A DNA stretch of 64,000 bases from Mycolicibacterium sphagni (GTDB taxonomy: Bacteria; Actinomycetota; Actinomycetes; Mycobacteriales; Mycobacteriaceae), in the NCBI RefSeq assembly GCF_002250655.1, contig NZ_NOZR01000001.1, forward strand, positions 1 to 64,000, given 5' to 3'. The translations under genes were made by a program, and so were the position numbers. A model generated the notes under the pieces. That model did no database searches. It was given only the letters and a program-made list of their open reading frames with translations, and was not told the DNA's origin. Below are positions 8,773 through 18,435 of the stretch, in pieces; position 1 is the stretch's first letter, and each line of letters begins with the position of its first letter.

Positions 8773-11450
8773 GGCATGACCCGCCGCTGGTCTGGTCCCC
8801 ATAGCGGCTGCATGCCGCCGGGCAGCGACAGCTGCGCGCGGGTGATGACGTCGGAAAGCTCACGCAGCGTGCTGTGCACACCGCCCAGCAGCCCGTCGAG
8901 ATTGGCCCGGCGGCCATCGTCGTTGGTGGCCTCGAGGTCGGCGGGGTCCAGCCGGCGCAGCCGCGTGCTGATCTTGTCGACCAGCCGCTCCGGCCGCGAC
9001 GAGCCCGACGCACCTGGTAGCGCACGCAGGTTCAGCCGCAGCCGTTCCAGCTGGTAGACGAGCGATCTGGGGTTCTCCCCGTCGAACAGCACGAGGTCGG
9101 CCACAGCCGCCACACTAACCTTGCCCAGGTTGCGCCGGCGGTAGATCACCGCGGACTCACACACCACCAGTGCGGACTCGGTGATGGTCTGTTCGGCACC
9201 CGGGCTGCGGGCGGTGGTCAGCGTGGCGCGCAGCAGCGCCGACAGCGCCAAGCCCCGTTCGATCCGCTTGCCGATGTCCATCATCGTCCAGCCGGCGTCG
9301 TGCACCATCGACTCCGCGGCCACCCCGGACAGCGCCAGCATGCCGGCCAGCGTCTGCTGCTGCGCGGCGGCCAGCTGGGTGTCGTCGACCACCCGGGATC
9401 CGCGGTGCGGGCTGGGCGGGGTACCGGCCTGCTCGGCCAGTGCGCGCTCGACGGCGCCGAGCACCATCCAGGTGTCATTGGACATCTGATCGCGCACCGA
9501 GCGGGCGGCCAGCCCGAGTCGTTCGACGGACTGTGCCAGCGACCCGGCACGCTCCCGGTCGACGGTCAGCGACCACAGCGTGTGCTGGGCGGCCGCCACC
9601 GCATCGGCGTAGCTGCCGGCGGCGGCCGTGTCACTGCCGGTGAGCGTGCCCAGCGCTCCGAGCAGCACCGGCACACACTCGCTGCCCTCCATGTCCTGGC
9701 GATAGCGGTATTCGTGGTAGCGCTCGCGGGCCACGATCAGCAGCCGGGCCAGGTTCTCGGTCCGCTCGCCGTAGCGGCCCATCCAGAACAGGTCGGACAG
9801 TACCCGTGGCGAGCTGATGAACTGCGTGCCGCTCGGCAACTCCACCGAGGGGACGGTCTGCGTGTCCGCCCTCGCCCGGGTCGGTGGGCGCACCCAGATA
9901 TCCTTGGCGGCAACAGTTTTCAATTTGTATGCGGCATTGCCGGGTGCCAGCACATAACCAAGGCCGCCAAACATGGGCGCGTACCCGCCGCGCTGCGCCA
10001 CCGTGAACAGCCGCATGCCCACACTGGCCGCGGACAACCCGCCCGGGTAGTGATCGGTGGGGGCCGAGGAGAACTGCGGGAGTTCCTGGCCGACCCACTC
10101 CCAGGGGTGCGCCTCGATCCGGGCTGCGAGCTCGTCGCGCTGCGCCGTCGACAGCGCCGGACCCACGATGGTCTCCGCGCCGACGGTCGACTTGATCAGC
10201 AGTGTCTGCAGCCGCGCCAGGAGATGCGACCGCTCCCGCTCGAACCCGCCCCAGTAGAACTGCGGGGTGTCCAGCAGCAGCTTCTCCCCCACCAGCCGGT
10301 CGGCGAGCTGAGGCAGAAAACGTTGTAGCCCAGGGCTTTCCAGGATCCCGGCACCGAGGGTGTTGACAACTGTCACCGCGCCGCGCCGCTGCACCTCGAC
10401 CAGGCCCACCACGCCCAGCCGGGAATCGGGCCGCAGATCCAGCGGGTCGACGTAGTCGGCGTCGACCCGGCGCAGCACCACGTCGACCCGTTTCAACGTG
10501 CCCAGCGAACGCATCCAGAGCTTGCCCTCGCGCACCACCAGGTCGGCGCTCTCGACCAGCGGGAAGCCCAGTACCGACGCCAGATACGCCTGATCGAACG
10601 CGGTCTCGGAGTGGATGCCCGGGCTGAGCACCACGACCACCGGGTCCTCGGCGGCTTCGGGCGCGACCTCGATGAGCGCAAGCCGCAGCGCTTGGGCGAA
10701 CGGCGACGCCGGCCGCGGGCCGATGCGCTCGTAGACGTCGGGCACCGCGTGGGCCACCACCCGCCGGTCGGCCAGCGCGTAGCCGGCCCCCGACGGGGCC
10801 TGCGCCCAGTCGGCGTTGACCACGAACCGCCCGTGCGCGGCCCGGCTCACGTCGCAGCCGAGCATGAACAGCTGATGCCGGCCCGGGTTGTCGATGCCGC
10901 GGGCGGCCCGGATGTAGCCGGGGTGGCCGAACAGCAGTTGCGGCGGCAATATCCCGCTGGTGATCGCTCGGCGCTCGCCGTAGAGGTCGGCCAGTACCGC
11001 GTCGAGGATCCGGGACCGTTGCAGCACACCGGCTTCCAGCGTCTCCCAGTCCGAGGCCGAGAGCACCAGCGGTATTCCGTCGAGATGCCACGGGCCGGGC
11101 ATCGCAATACCCTGGCCGTTGGTGACGGTCTCCCCGTTACGGTCCAGCTCGATGTAGGTGATGCCGTCGTTGTCGACCAGTCCGCGCACCACGCCGCGCA
11201 GTCGTTCCAGGCCGGCGCGGCCGCGCTCGCCGATCTGATCAGCGAGTTCCTGCCACGACGGGCGGATGGTGCCGGTGGCGTCGACGAACTCGTCGTACCC
11301 GGTGCCTCCAAACGCTTCCGAGACGCCCGAGCCGGGCCGTAAGTCGTCGAACAGCGTGTCCTGGGCGCGGGCTGCCCGGTAGCCCGCCAGCAACCGGTCG
11401 GGGTCGTGGCTGGGGCGGCTCAGTCCAGAACCGGCGGCCGACAGCGACAA
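8769..11450 (-). CDS. Circularly permuted ATP-grasp plus alpha-E domain protein
   Basis: An 893-residue fusion. Residues ~60-480 are a circularly permuted type-2 ATP-grasp domain (DUF404/DUF407), with TGTIRPSWQELADQIG, the PGPWHLDGIPLVLSASDW segment, VVLSPGIHSETAFDQAYLA, and RRVDADYVDPLDLRPDS. The C-terminal ~330 residues (from WMGRYGERTENLARLL) are the helical alpha-E domain (DUF403). The ATP-grasp is predicted to ligate an amino group to a carboxylate via acyl-phosphate. The alpha-E partner is of unknown role. The start is TTG, supported by a strong AGGAGG 7 nt upstream. M. tuberculosis Rv2567 appears to be the ortholog (from memory). The gene sits between two transglutaminase genes. Confidence 0.9.
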   Translation of the reverse strand: MSLSAAGSGLSRPSHDPDRLLAGYRAARAQDTLFDDLRPGSGVSEAFGGTGYDEFVDATGTIRPSWQELADQIGERGRAGLERLRGVVRGLVDNDGITYIELDRNGETVTNGQGIAMPGPWHLDGIPLVLSASDWETLEAGVLQRSRILDAVLADLYGERRAITSGILPPQLLFGHPGYIRAARGIDNPGRHQLFMLGCDVSRAAHGRFVVNADWAQAPSGAGYALADRRVVAHAVPDVYERIGPRPASPFAQALRLALIEVAPEAAEDPVVVVLSPGIHSETAFDQAYLASVLGFPLVESADLVVREGKLWMRSLGTLKRVDVVLRRVDADYVDPLDLRPDSRLGVVGLVEVQRRGAVTVVNTLGAGILESPGLQRFLPQLADRLVGEKLLLDTPQFYWGGFERERSHLLARLQTLLIKSTVGAETIVGPALSTAQRDELAARIEAHPWEWVGQELPQFSSAPTDHYPGGLSAASVGMRLFTVAQRGGYAPMFGGLGYVLAPGNAAYKLKTVAAKDIWVRPPTRARADTQTVPSVELPSGTQFISSPRVLSDLFWMGRYGERTENLARLLIVARERYHEYRYRQDMEGSECVPVLLGALGTLTGSDTAAAGSYADAVAAAQHTLWSLTVDRERAGSLAQSVERLGLAARSVRDQMSNDTWMVLGAVERALAEQAGTPPSPHRGSRVVDDTQLAAAQQQTLAGMLALSGVAAESMVHDAGWTMMDIGKRIERGLALSALLRATLTTARSPGAEQTITESALVVCESAVIYRRRNLGKVSVAAVADLVLFDGENPRSLVYQLERLRLNLRALPGASGSSRPERLVDKISTRLRRLDPADLEATNDDGRRANLDGLLGGVHSTLRELSDVITRAQLSLPGGMQPLWGPDQRRVMP

Positions 11451-11531
11451 CTGCCCACCTCCTGACTGAAGTACTCCTGCAAACTTACGAGAATGGCCCG
11501 CCCCGACCGCATTCGGGTCGGGGTGTACCCA

Positions 11532-14500
11532 TCAGTTCTGCAGCACGGTACGCACCCGCCGCAGGTCGAGGATTCCCGGCGCACCGACGTCGGTGGATTG
11601 CCGTGCCTGCTTCTCGCGGATGTCGGCGACGTCGACCTTGCCGGGGGTGAACCCGGTGGCCTCGAAGCGCCTGCTGCGGCGTGACTCGGCCTCCACCGCG
11701 TTGACCGGCGGGCTGTCATAGGCCCGGCCGCCCGGATGGGAGACGTGGTACGTGCAGCCGCCACGCGAATTTCCGCCGGCGATGTCCACCAGCTCGAACC
11801 GCAGCGGGCCGTCGACGGTGATCGTGGGGTGCAGCGCGCTCGGCGGCTGCCACGCCCGGTATCGCACCCCGCCCACCTGGACGTCGGGGTTGTCGGTGGC
11901 CAGCAACGGGATCGGATAGCCGTTGCAGGTCAGCACGTGGCGCTGCCGGTCGGCACCGATGGCGCGGACCTGGATCCGCTCCACCGAGGAGTCGACGTAG
12001 CGGGCGGTGCCGGCCCCGGTCGACTCCTCACCCAGGGTGTTCCACGGTTCGATTGCACCGCGCAGCTCGATCTCCACGTGGTCGAAGACCGCGGTGCCCA
12101 CGCGGGGGAAGCGGAACTCGGTGAACGGGTCCAGCCAGCTGGTGTCGAAGTTGATGTCGTGCGCCCGCAGGTCTGCGCACACATCGGCGATGTCGTGGAT
12201 GATGTAGTGCGGCAACAGGTATCGGCCGTGCAGGTTAGCGCCGTGGCGGATCAGCGGCGCGCGTAGCGGTTGCTCCCAGAACCGGGCCACCAGCGCGCGC
12301 ACCAGAAGTGACTGCACCATCGCCATCTGGAAGTGTGGCGGCATCTCGAACCCGCGAAGCTCCAGCAGGCCGAGCCGGCCGCGGGCGTTGTCGGGACTGT
12401 AGAGCTTGTCGATGCAGAACTCGGCACGGTGGGTGTTGCCGGTGATGTCGGTGAGCAGGTGGCGCAGGGCGCGATCGGTGACCCACGGAGCGAAGCTTGC
12501 GGAGCGACCATGATCGGGAGCGAAGCTTGCGGAGCGACCATGATCGGACTTCGCATCCCGCGGTCCCGCCGTCAGCCGGGCGATCTCGGCGAAGGCGATC
12601 TCGAGTTCGTACAGCGATTCCTGCCTGCCCTCATCCACCCGGGGGGCCTGCGACGTAGTGCCGATGAAGCGCCCCGCGAACAGATACGACAGCGCCGGAT
12701 GACGCTGCCAGTACGTCAGCAGCGACACCAGCAGGTCCGGCCGGCGCAGCAGCGGTGAGTCCGCCGGGGTGATGCCCCCCAGAGTGATGTGGTTGCCGCC
12801 GCCGGTACCACCGTGGCTGCCGTCGACGTCGAACGTCTCGGTCGACAGCCGGGCCAGGCGGGCCTGCTCGTACAGGGTCTGCAGCTGGTCGCGCTGCTCG
12901 GCGAAGCTCTTGCTGGGCGCCACGTTGACCTCGATCACGCCGGGGTCCGGCGTGACCGACATGGATTCCAGCCGCGCGTCGACCGGCGGGCCGTAGCCCT
13001 CGATGACCACCGCGCAGCCGACCGCCGCCACCGCAGATTCCACCCGCGCGATCAGGTCGACGAAATGCTCCAGCTCGTCGGTGGGCGGCAGAAAGATGTA
13101 CAGCAGGCCGTCGCGGATCTCAGCCACCAGCGCGGTGGTGGGTGCTTCGTCGGGATCCTCCACCGGCGCCTCGACGCTCTCCCGGGCGACGGGCAGCGAG
13201 CGTCTCCCGCTGGCGATCGGGTCGGCGGGCAGCGAGGGTCGCGGCGGTTGCCAGCTGATCGAACCCAGCGGCAACCGTAGACCGGCCGGCGAGTCACCCT
13301 CCAGCAGCACGACGCGGCCACGGCGAAGCCGCCAGTCGGCGCTGGCCCAACCGGCGTCGTCATCGCGGCGGTGCAGGGGTAGCAGATATGCGGCCGGATC
13401 GACCACCGATTCCTCGAGGCGGGCCAGCAGTTCGGCCCGGGCCGCCGGATTGTCGGCTTCCAGGTCCTCGTCAGGTTCGACGGGATCCCCGAACGGCAAG
13501 CGGACGGCCTGGGCCAGCCGGCTCAGCGCGTCCTCGTAGGCCGGCCGCACCTGGGTGGCCGGCAGCCCGAGGCCGTCGGCGATAACTGACAAGACCTGCT
13601 GGGCGGCTTCGGGTTTCACCTCGATGTACTCGGCGCCCCAGGGGTCGGCCAACAGCGCCGGATCATTCCACAACGGCTGGCCGTCGCGGCGCCAGTGGAT
13701 TCCGATCTGCCAGCGCGGCAACGGTTCTCCGGGATACCACTTGCCCTGGTTGCGTTGGACCAGACCGCCCGGGGCCCACACCGCCTTGAGCCGCGCGGCC
13801 AGCGCCGAGGCGCGTTCTCGCTTGTGCGGACCGTCGGCGGCGGTAGTCCACTCCTCATCGACCTGGTTGTCCACCGAGACGAACGTCGGCTCGCCGCCGA
13901 TGGTCAGCCGGACGTCGGCGTCGGTCAGCCGCTGGTCGATGCGGGCGCCGAGTGCGTTGATCGCGCCCCAGGCCGCGTCGGTGTAGGGCAACGTGACTCG
14001 CGGGTCCTCGTGGACGCGGGTGACGACGTTCGCGAAGTCCAGGGTGGCCTCAGCCACCCCGGTGGCGCCGGTGATCGGCGCAGCCGACGACGGGTGCGGG
14101 GTGGCCGCCAGCGGGATGTGTCCCTCCCCGGCGAACAGCCCGGAGGTCGGGTCAAGTCCGATCCAGCCGGCGCCGGGGATGTAGACCTCGGTCCAGGCAT
14201 GCAGGTCGGTGAAGTCGGCTGCCGGCCCGGACGGTCCGTCGAGGGCCTCGACATCAGAGGACAACTGCACCAGATACCCCGACACGAACCGGGCGGCCAG
14301 GCCGAGCTCACGCAAGATCGACACCAACAGCCAGGCCGAGTCGCGGCAGGAGCCAATCCCGGTCTGGAGGGTGAAATCCGGGCTCTGCACCCCCGGTTCC
14401 ATCCGCAGGCTGTAGCCGACGTCGCCGTTGACGGCGCGGTTGAGCGCCACCAGGAAGTCGATGGTGCGGGTGCCGGGCGCGACGACGAAATTGCGCACCC

Positions 14501-14909
14501 AGTTGTTCACCAGCTCACCGGGCCCCGACCCTTCGTCGGCTTCGTCGACGGGCCGCAGGTAGGGCTCGAGGTCGTCCTTGAGCGCCTTGGGGTAGACGAA
14601 CGGGAACGTCTCGGCGAAATCCTCGATGAAGAAGTCGAAGGGGTTGATCACCTTCAGATCGGCGATCAGCCCGACCTTGATGGTCAGTTGCCGAGTGCGG
14701 GTCGGGAAGACCAGCCGGGCCAGGAAGTTACCGAAGGCGTCCTGTTGCCAGTTGACGAAGTGGTCGGCGGGCTCAACCTCCAGCGAGTAGGCCTCGATGG
14801 GCGTACGGGAGTGCGGTGCCGGCCGCAGTCGGACAACGTGCGGATGCACCTCCACCAACCGGTCGAAGGTGTAGCTGGTGCGGTGCTCCAGCGCCACTTT
14901 GATACCCAT
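11532..14909 (-). CDS. Transglutaminase-DUF2126 putative amidoligase
   Basis: A 1125-residue protein. The N-terminal beta domain and transglutaminase core carry catalytic Cys188 (GIGSCRDSAW), His237 (DLHAWTEVY) and Asp253 (GLDPTSG). The remaining ~800 residues are DUF2126, a family annotated as putative amidoligase of the glutamine-synthetase-like fold. Its signatures here are IGGEPTFVS, HGGTGGGNHITLGG and LTDITGNTHRAEFCIDKLYSP. Full length compares with Rv2566 of M. tuberculosis (about 1140, from memory). It is first in the cassette, 81 bp before the ATP-grasp gene. An exact 30-bp tandem duplication near residues 787-808 inserts two copies of the ten-residue unit DHGRSASFAP just before the conserved WVTDRALRHLLTDITGN block. 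Confidence 0.9.
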   Translation of the reverse strand: MGIKVALEHRTSYTFDRLVEVHPHVVRLRPAPHSRTPIEAYSLEVEPADHFVNWQQDAFGNFLARLVFPTRTRQLTIKVGLIADLKVINPFDFFIEDFAETFPFVYPKALKDDLEPYLRPVDEADEGSGPGELVNNWVRNFVVAPGTRTIDFLVALNRAVNGDVGYSLRMEPGVQSPDFTLQTGIGSCRDSAWLLVSILRELGLAARFVSGYLVQLSSDVEALDGPSGPAADFTDLHAWTEVYIPGAGWIGLDPTSGLFAGEGHIPLAATPHPSSAAPITGATGVAEATLDFANVVTRVHEDPRVTLPYTDAAWGAINALGARIDQRLTDADVRLTIGGEPTFVSVDNQVDEEWTTAADGPHKRERASALAARLKAVWAPGGLVQRNQGKWYPGEPLPRWQIGIHWRRDGQPLWNDPALLADPWGAEYIEVKPEAAQQVLSVIADGLGLPATQVRPAYEDALSRLAQAVRLPFGDPVEPDEDLEADNPAARAELLARLEESVVDPAAYLLPLHRRDDDAGWASADWRLRRGRVVLLEGDSPAGLRLPLGSISWQPPRPSLPADPIASGRRSLPVARESVEAPVEDPDEAPTTALVAEIRDGLLYIFLPPTDELEHFVDLIARVESAVAAVGCAVVIEGYGPPVDARLESMSVTPDPGVIEVNVAPSKSFAEQRDQLQTLYEQARLARLSTETFDVDGSHGGTGGGNHITLGGITPADSPLLRRPDLLVSLLTYWQRHPALSYLFAGRFIGTTSQAPRVDEGRQESLYELEIAFAEIARLTAGPRDAKSDHGRSASFAPDHGRSASFAPWVTDRALRHLLTDITGNTHRAEFCIDKLYSPDNARGRLGLLELRGFEMPPHFQMAMVQSLLVRALVARFWEQPLRAPLIRHGANLHGRYLLPHYIIHDIADVCADLRAHDINFDTSWLDPFTEFRFPRVGTAVFDHVEIELRGAIEPWNTLGEESTGAGTARYVDSSVERIQVRAIGADRQRHVLTCNGYPIPLLATDNPDVQVGGVRYRAWQPPSALHPTITVDGPLRFELVDIAGGNSRGGCTYHVSHPGGRAYDSPPVNAVEAESRRSRRFEATGFTPGKVDVADIREKQARQSTDVGAPGILDLRRVRTVLQN
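12487..12546. repeat. Two exact 30-bp tandem units inside the DUF2126 gene
   Basis: The unit beginning GGAGCGAAGCTTGCGGAGCG is present twice back to back, and one further base matches. Each unit adds ten residues (DHGRSASFAP) in frame. Inside the unit, GGAGCGA and GGAGCGAC recur, giving an internal quasi-repeat. The Ser/Gly/Arg-rich insert is unlike the surrounding enzyme sequence. This suggests a recently amplified short repeat tolerated in a surface loop. Confidence 0.92.
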
Positions 14910-15008
14910 AGGCCGCTAATCCCATCACAAGCCGCGCAGACGTGCAGGGTGCGCACGTCAGGGGGCCGCCAACCCTCCCCCGCCACTGTATTTGGCCGAC
15001 GCTGGCCC

Positions 15009-15464
15009 CTAAGGCTGGACGAACCCGAATCGCCGTCCACCGTTGGGAAGCTCGGTGGGGTTCGTGTCCTTGCTGGGCCCGGCCGGCGCGCTGGACGTGG
15101 CTGGAGCGCTGGACGTGGCCGGCGCGCTGTAATCAGGCGCCTGCGCAGGGACGTACGTCTGCGCAGGGGCGACCGGCTGCGTCGTCGGCGGCGGCTGAGT
15201 CGTGCTTGAGGGCTCAACCCTCGACGGCGCCGGGGTGACAGATATCGGCGGCGCAGCAGGAGGTCCGGCGGGCCAGGTACCGATCACGGGAATGCTCGAG
15301 CTCGTTGGCGAGGGCGAGGGCGAGGGCGAGACAGGCTTTACGTCGGGAATGCTCGGCTTGTACAACAACGTCGCGATCACCAAACCGAGGACCACGACGG
15401 CCAAGATTGTCATCACGATCCCGCGACGTGATGTGCGCCGCTTGAGTTTCTCGATCTTCGTCAT
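15009..15464 (-). CDS. Small membrane-anchored Pro/Ser/Thr-rich protein
   Basis: A 151-residue protein starting MTKIEKLKRRTSRRG. One membrane span (about residues 17-37, IVMTILAVVVLGLVIATLL) follows, and then about 110 extracytoplasmic residues dominated by Pro, Ser, Thr and Ala, including SPSPSPSP and a repeated SAPATSSAPA. The basic N-terminus puts the tail outside. No enzymatic domain is visible. The tail resembles wall-spanning linkers of mycobacterial surface proteins. The first ATG of the frame (9 bases upstream) is possible; I prefer the second. It is a stand-alone gene between the amidoligase cassette and the P-type ATPase. Confidence 0.65.
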   Translation of the reverse strand: MTKIEKLKRRTSRRGIVMTILAVVVLGLVIATLLYKPSIPDVKPVSPSPSPSPTSSSIPVIGTWPAGPPAAPPISVTPAPSRVEPSSTTQPPPTTQPVAPAQTYVPAQAPDYSAPATSSAPATSSAPAGPSKDTNPTELPNGGRRFGFVQP

Positions 15465-15616
15465 CGGCCCCACAGGGGTAAGACCTTAGCCGGTTGTCCT
15501 TAGTGACCGGTGCCAGCCGAGCGCCCGCGACCTGGGAGCCGCACCGCGAGTACTGGGACCCGGCGCCAGGGGGCGAGACCGAGGATGATCGCGCCTCTAA
15601 CGACGTCGTTGGCGCC

Positions 15617-18283
15617 CTAGTTGCGTAAGCCCGGGCCGTCGCCGCTGGTCGTACTATGCGGTTCCGGATTCGCAGCGCCCGAAGCAACCAGCCAGCCGCG
15701 CCCCCGGCGAAGGTAGCGCTGCTTGACCAGTTGTGCGGCGAACCCGTAGGCAGCCGTAACCACGAACACCCACAACCAGTACGCCCCAGGTGGGCTCGTC
15801 AGCTGAAGTCCGGGCGCCAGTGAGCTGAACGTCAGCAGCACACCGACCACCGCCGCCATCACCGCACCCATCACGACGACCGGCGCAGGACGCGCATCCC
15901 GCCACGGTAAACCGGGCGTCCGCAGGACGAGAACGATCAGCAGCTGGGTGAGCAGACCCTCGACGAACCAGCCGGTCTGAAACAGCGCCGGATGGGTGCC
16001 CGCCCGGAACACCCACCACAGAACCGCGAACGTTGCGATGTCGAACACCGAGCTCAGCACCCCGAAGCGGGTCATGAATCCAACCAGGCCGCGCGAATCC
16101 CAGCGCTGTGGAGAAAGGAGCGCGTGGCGGTCGACGCGGTCCCACGGCAGCGTCAGCTGCGCGGTGTCGTACAGCAGGTTCTGGATCATCAGTTGGATCG
16201 GCATCATCGGCAGGAATGGCAACAAGACGCTGGCCAACAGCACCGAGAGGACATTGCCGAAATTCGAGCTGGCGGTGATCTTGACGTACTTCATCGTGTT
16301 CGTCAGCGTCCGCCGGCCTTCGATCACCCCGCGGGCCACCACTGCCAGATCCGGATCGAGCAAGATCAGGTCCGCGGCGCGCTTGGTGACGTCCGTGGCG
16401 CTGTCCACCGCGATGCCCGCGTCGGCGATCCGCAACGCCCCGACATCGTTTACTCCGTCACCCAGAAACCCCACCGCCTGTCCTGCACCCCGAAGTGCCG
16501 AGACGATGCGCGTCTTGTGTTCGGGCGCCAGTTCAGCGAAGACCTGGGACCGTTGAACAACTCCGCGCAACGTCTCATCATCGAGTTCGTCGATCTGAGC
16601 ACCCGACAACGTCATCTCGGTCTTCAGACCGATCTGGTCGGCAACCCGTAGCGCGATCGCCGCGTTGTCTCCCGTCAGCATCTTGACTGCGACGCTGTGC
16701 TCATCGAGGAGCCGGATGGCATGCGCGGCACTGTCGCGGACTGGATCGACGAACCCGACGAATCCGACCAATACCAGATCGCGCTCGTCAGTCTCGTCGT
16801 ACCGGTCCAACCGGGCCGGCCCCGAACGAACCGCGACAGCCAGGAGCCTCATGCCCTGGCCATGGATGCCGTCGATCAGGTGACGTGCGCGAGCAGCTGC
16901 TAGTTCATCCAAATCCCCTGTGTGACCACCGATTCGGACGCCACTGCATCGCGGCAGAACCTCTCTGGGATCTCCTTTGCAGATCAGGATGTGCTCACCA
17001 GCTTGGCGAGAGATCACGACACTGGAGCGAGCCCGGGCGTGGTCGAAACCGATTTCGTCGACCTTGTCGTACACCGCGTCGGCCAGCGCCTCCAGTTCCG
17101 ACTCGACCGCCATCTCGGCGATCGCGTCGTCCAGCCGGTTGTGCGGTCCGTCCTGGAAATGCACTGCGAGACCGGCGAGTTCGGTGACGGCGTCGTCCAA
17201 GCAGCCAGTAACGTCAACACTCTGCGAATAAACAATGCGGTCTTCGGTCAACGTCCCGGTCTTGTCGACGCAGAGGACATCGATGGCTCCGAGATCTTGA
17301 ATGACGTTGAGCCGGCGCACCACTACCTTGTGTCGCGCCAGTTTCGTTGCCCCCCGGGCAAGGTTGGTCGTCAAGATCACCGGAAGCATCTCGGGGGTGA
17401 GCCCGACGGCAACCGCCAACGCGAACATCGCCGCCCGGGCCCAATCGCCCGACATGGTCCCGTTGACCACCAACACGATAGGAGCCAACACCATCATGAA
17501 CCGCACGAGAGTCCAGCCGACGCCGCGCACGCCGCGGTCGAAACTCGATTCCGGCCTGCGATGCTCGGCAACTCGGGCGGCCGAGCCGACACTGCTATCG
17601 GCTCCGGTGGCGATCACCACCGAGGTGGCGGTGCCTGCCACCACAGCCGTCCCTGACAAGCACAGACAGTCGGCGTTCAACAGCAACGGGGGTCGCTGAT
17701 CCGATGTCGGCTGCGCGGTCTTGGCCACGGGCAGTGACTCGCCGCTGAGCGACGCCTGGTCGACCACCAATCCCTGCGCCGTGACGATTCGTACGTCAGC
17801 GGCGACCACGTCACCGGGCCTCAATAGCAGCACATCCCCGGGAACAAGATCCTCGCTGGCGACTTCGCGTTCGCGGGGATCGCTACCGGCATCTGCGCGG
17901 CGACGGACCGTGGCGGTGCAGGCGACCAAACGCTGCAGTGCGTTAGCTGCCCGGACCGACCTGGATTGTTGCCATATCCGCAACCCAACCGCGAGGGTGA
18001 CCATCACCCCCACCGTCGTCGCCCCGCGGGGGTCGCCGACGACGACGAACACACCGCCGAGGGCGGCCAACAACAGCACAAAAGGACTGCGAACTGCGTC
18101 CCACGCGCGAGCGCCGAACCCATTCGTCGGTTCGTGCAGCGGCGCGATGTTCGACCCGAAACGGGTGACCCGGGATGCCGCCTCGGCCTCGGTCAGCCCA
18201 CGGGGAGACGAGTCGAGCCGCTGGAAAAGCGCCAGGGTCGGAAGTTCGGCCCATTGCCGCAGTCCCGTCTCAACAACGTCCAC
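15617..18283 (-). CDS. P-type ATPase, MgtA/MgtB-like (type IIIB)
   Basis: An 888-residue P-type cation ATPase. The N-terminal cation_ATPase_N region (GLTEAEAASRVTRFGSN), the actuator motif LSGES (179-183), the phosphorylation site Asp340 in DKTGTLT, the hinge TGDNA and LGDGVNDVGALR are all present. VGLTPEMLPVI in the fourth membrane segment is typical of MgtA/MgtB magnesium importers, and the C-terminal membrane helices are intact. The GTG start has a strong GGGAGGT 6 nt upstream. The gene is divergent from an ArsR-family regulator with a tandem 25-bp duplication between them, which suggests metal- or stress-dependent control. Mg2+ is the family-based substrate; other divalent cations are possible. 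Confidence 0.88.
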   Translation of the reverse strand: MDVVETGLRQWAELPTLALFQRLDSSPRGLTEAEAASRVTRFGSNIAPLHEPTNGFGARAWDAVRSPFVLLLAALGGVFVVVGDPRGATTVGVMVTLAVGLRIWQQSRSVRAANALQRLVACTATVRRRADAGSDPREREVASEDLVPGDVLLLRPGDVVAADVRIVTAQGLVVDQASLSGESLPVAKTAQPTSDQRPPLLLNADCLCLSGTAVVAGTATSVVIATGADSSVGSAARVAEHRRPESSFDRGVRGVGWTLVRFMMVLAPIVLVVNGTMSGDWARAAMFALAVAVGLTPEMLPVILTTNLARGATKLARHKVVVRRLNVIQDLGAIDVLCVDKTGTLTEDRIVYSQSVDVTGCLDDAVTELAGLAVHFQDGPHNRLDDAIAEMAVESELEALADAVYDKVDEIGFDHARARSSVVISRQAGEHILICKGDPREVLPRCSGVRIGGHTGDLDELAAARARHLIDGIHGQGMRLLAVAVRSGPARLDRYDETDERDLVLVGFVGFVDPVRDSAAHAIRLLDEHSVAVKMLTGDNAAIALRVADQIGLKTEMTLSGAQIDELDDETLRGVVQRSQVFAELAPEHKTRIVSALRGAGQAVGFLGDGVNDVGALRIADAGIAVDSATDVTKRAADLILLDPDLAVVARGVIEGRRTLTNTMKYVKITASSNFGNVLSVLLASVLLPFLPMMPIQLMIQNLLYDTAQLTLPWDRVDRHALLSPQRWDSRGLVGFMTRFGVLSSVFDIATFAVLWWVFRAGTHPALFQTGWFVEGLLTQLLIVLVLRTPGLPWRDARPAPVVVMGAVMAAVVGVLLTFSSLAPGLQLTSPPGAYWLWVFVVTAAYGFAAQLVKQRYLRRGRGWLVASGAANPEPHSTTSGDGPGLRN

Positions 18284-18307
18284 TCCGTACCTCCCGAGCG
18301 CGTTCGT

Positions 18308-18357
18308 CGATTCACACCGTGATCAGTACACCCGATTCACACCGTGATCAGTACACC
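18308..18357. repeat. Two exact 25-bp tandem repeats in the ATPase-arsR promoter
   Basis: A 25-bp unit beginning CGATTCACACCGTGATCAGT occurs twice head to tail, starting 25 bp upstream of the ATPase start codon. Each unit holds the palindrome TGATCA. It lies in the divergent intergenic region with the ArsR-family gene, so the duplicated unit could be a doubled operator or promoter segment. Confidence 0.9.
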
Positions 18358-18435
18358 CAGAGTGCACCGCACCGTCAAACGCTTGCACAACCTTCCAGCG
18401 CCAGTACGCTTGCAACGCAACTGAGAGGACCGTAC

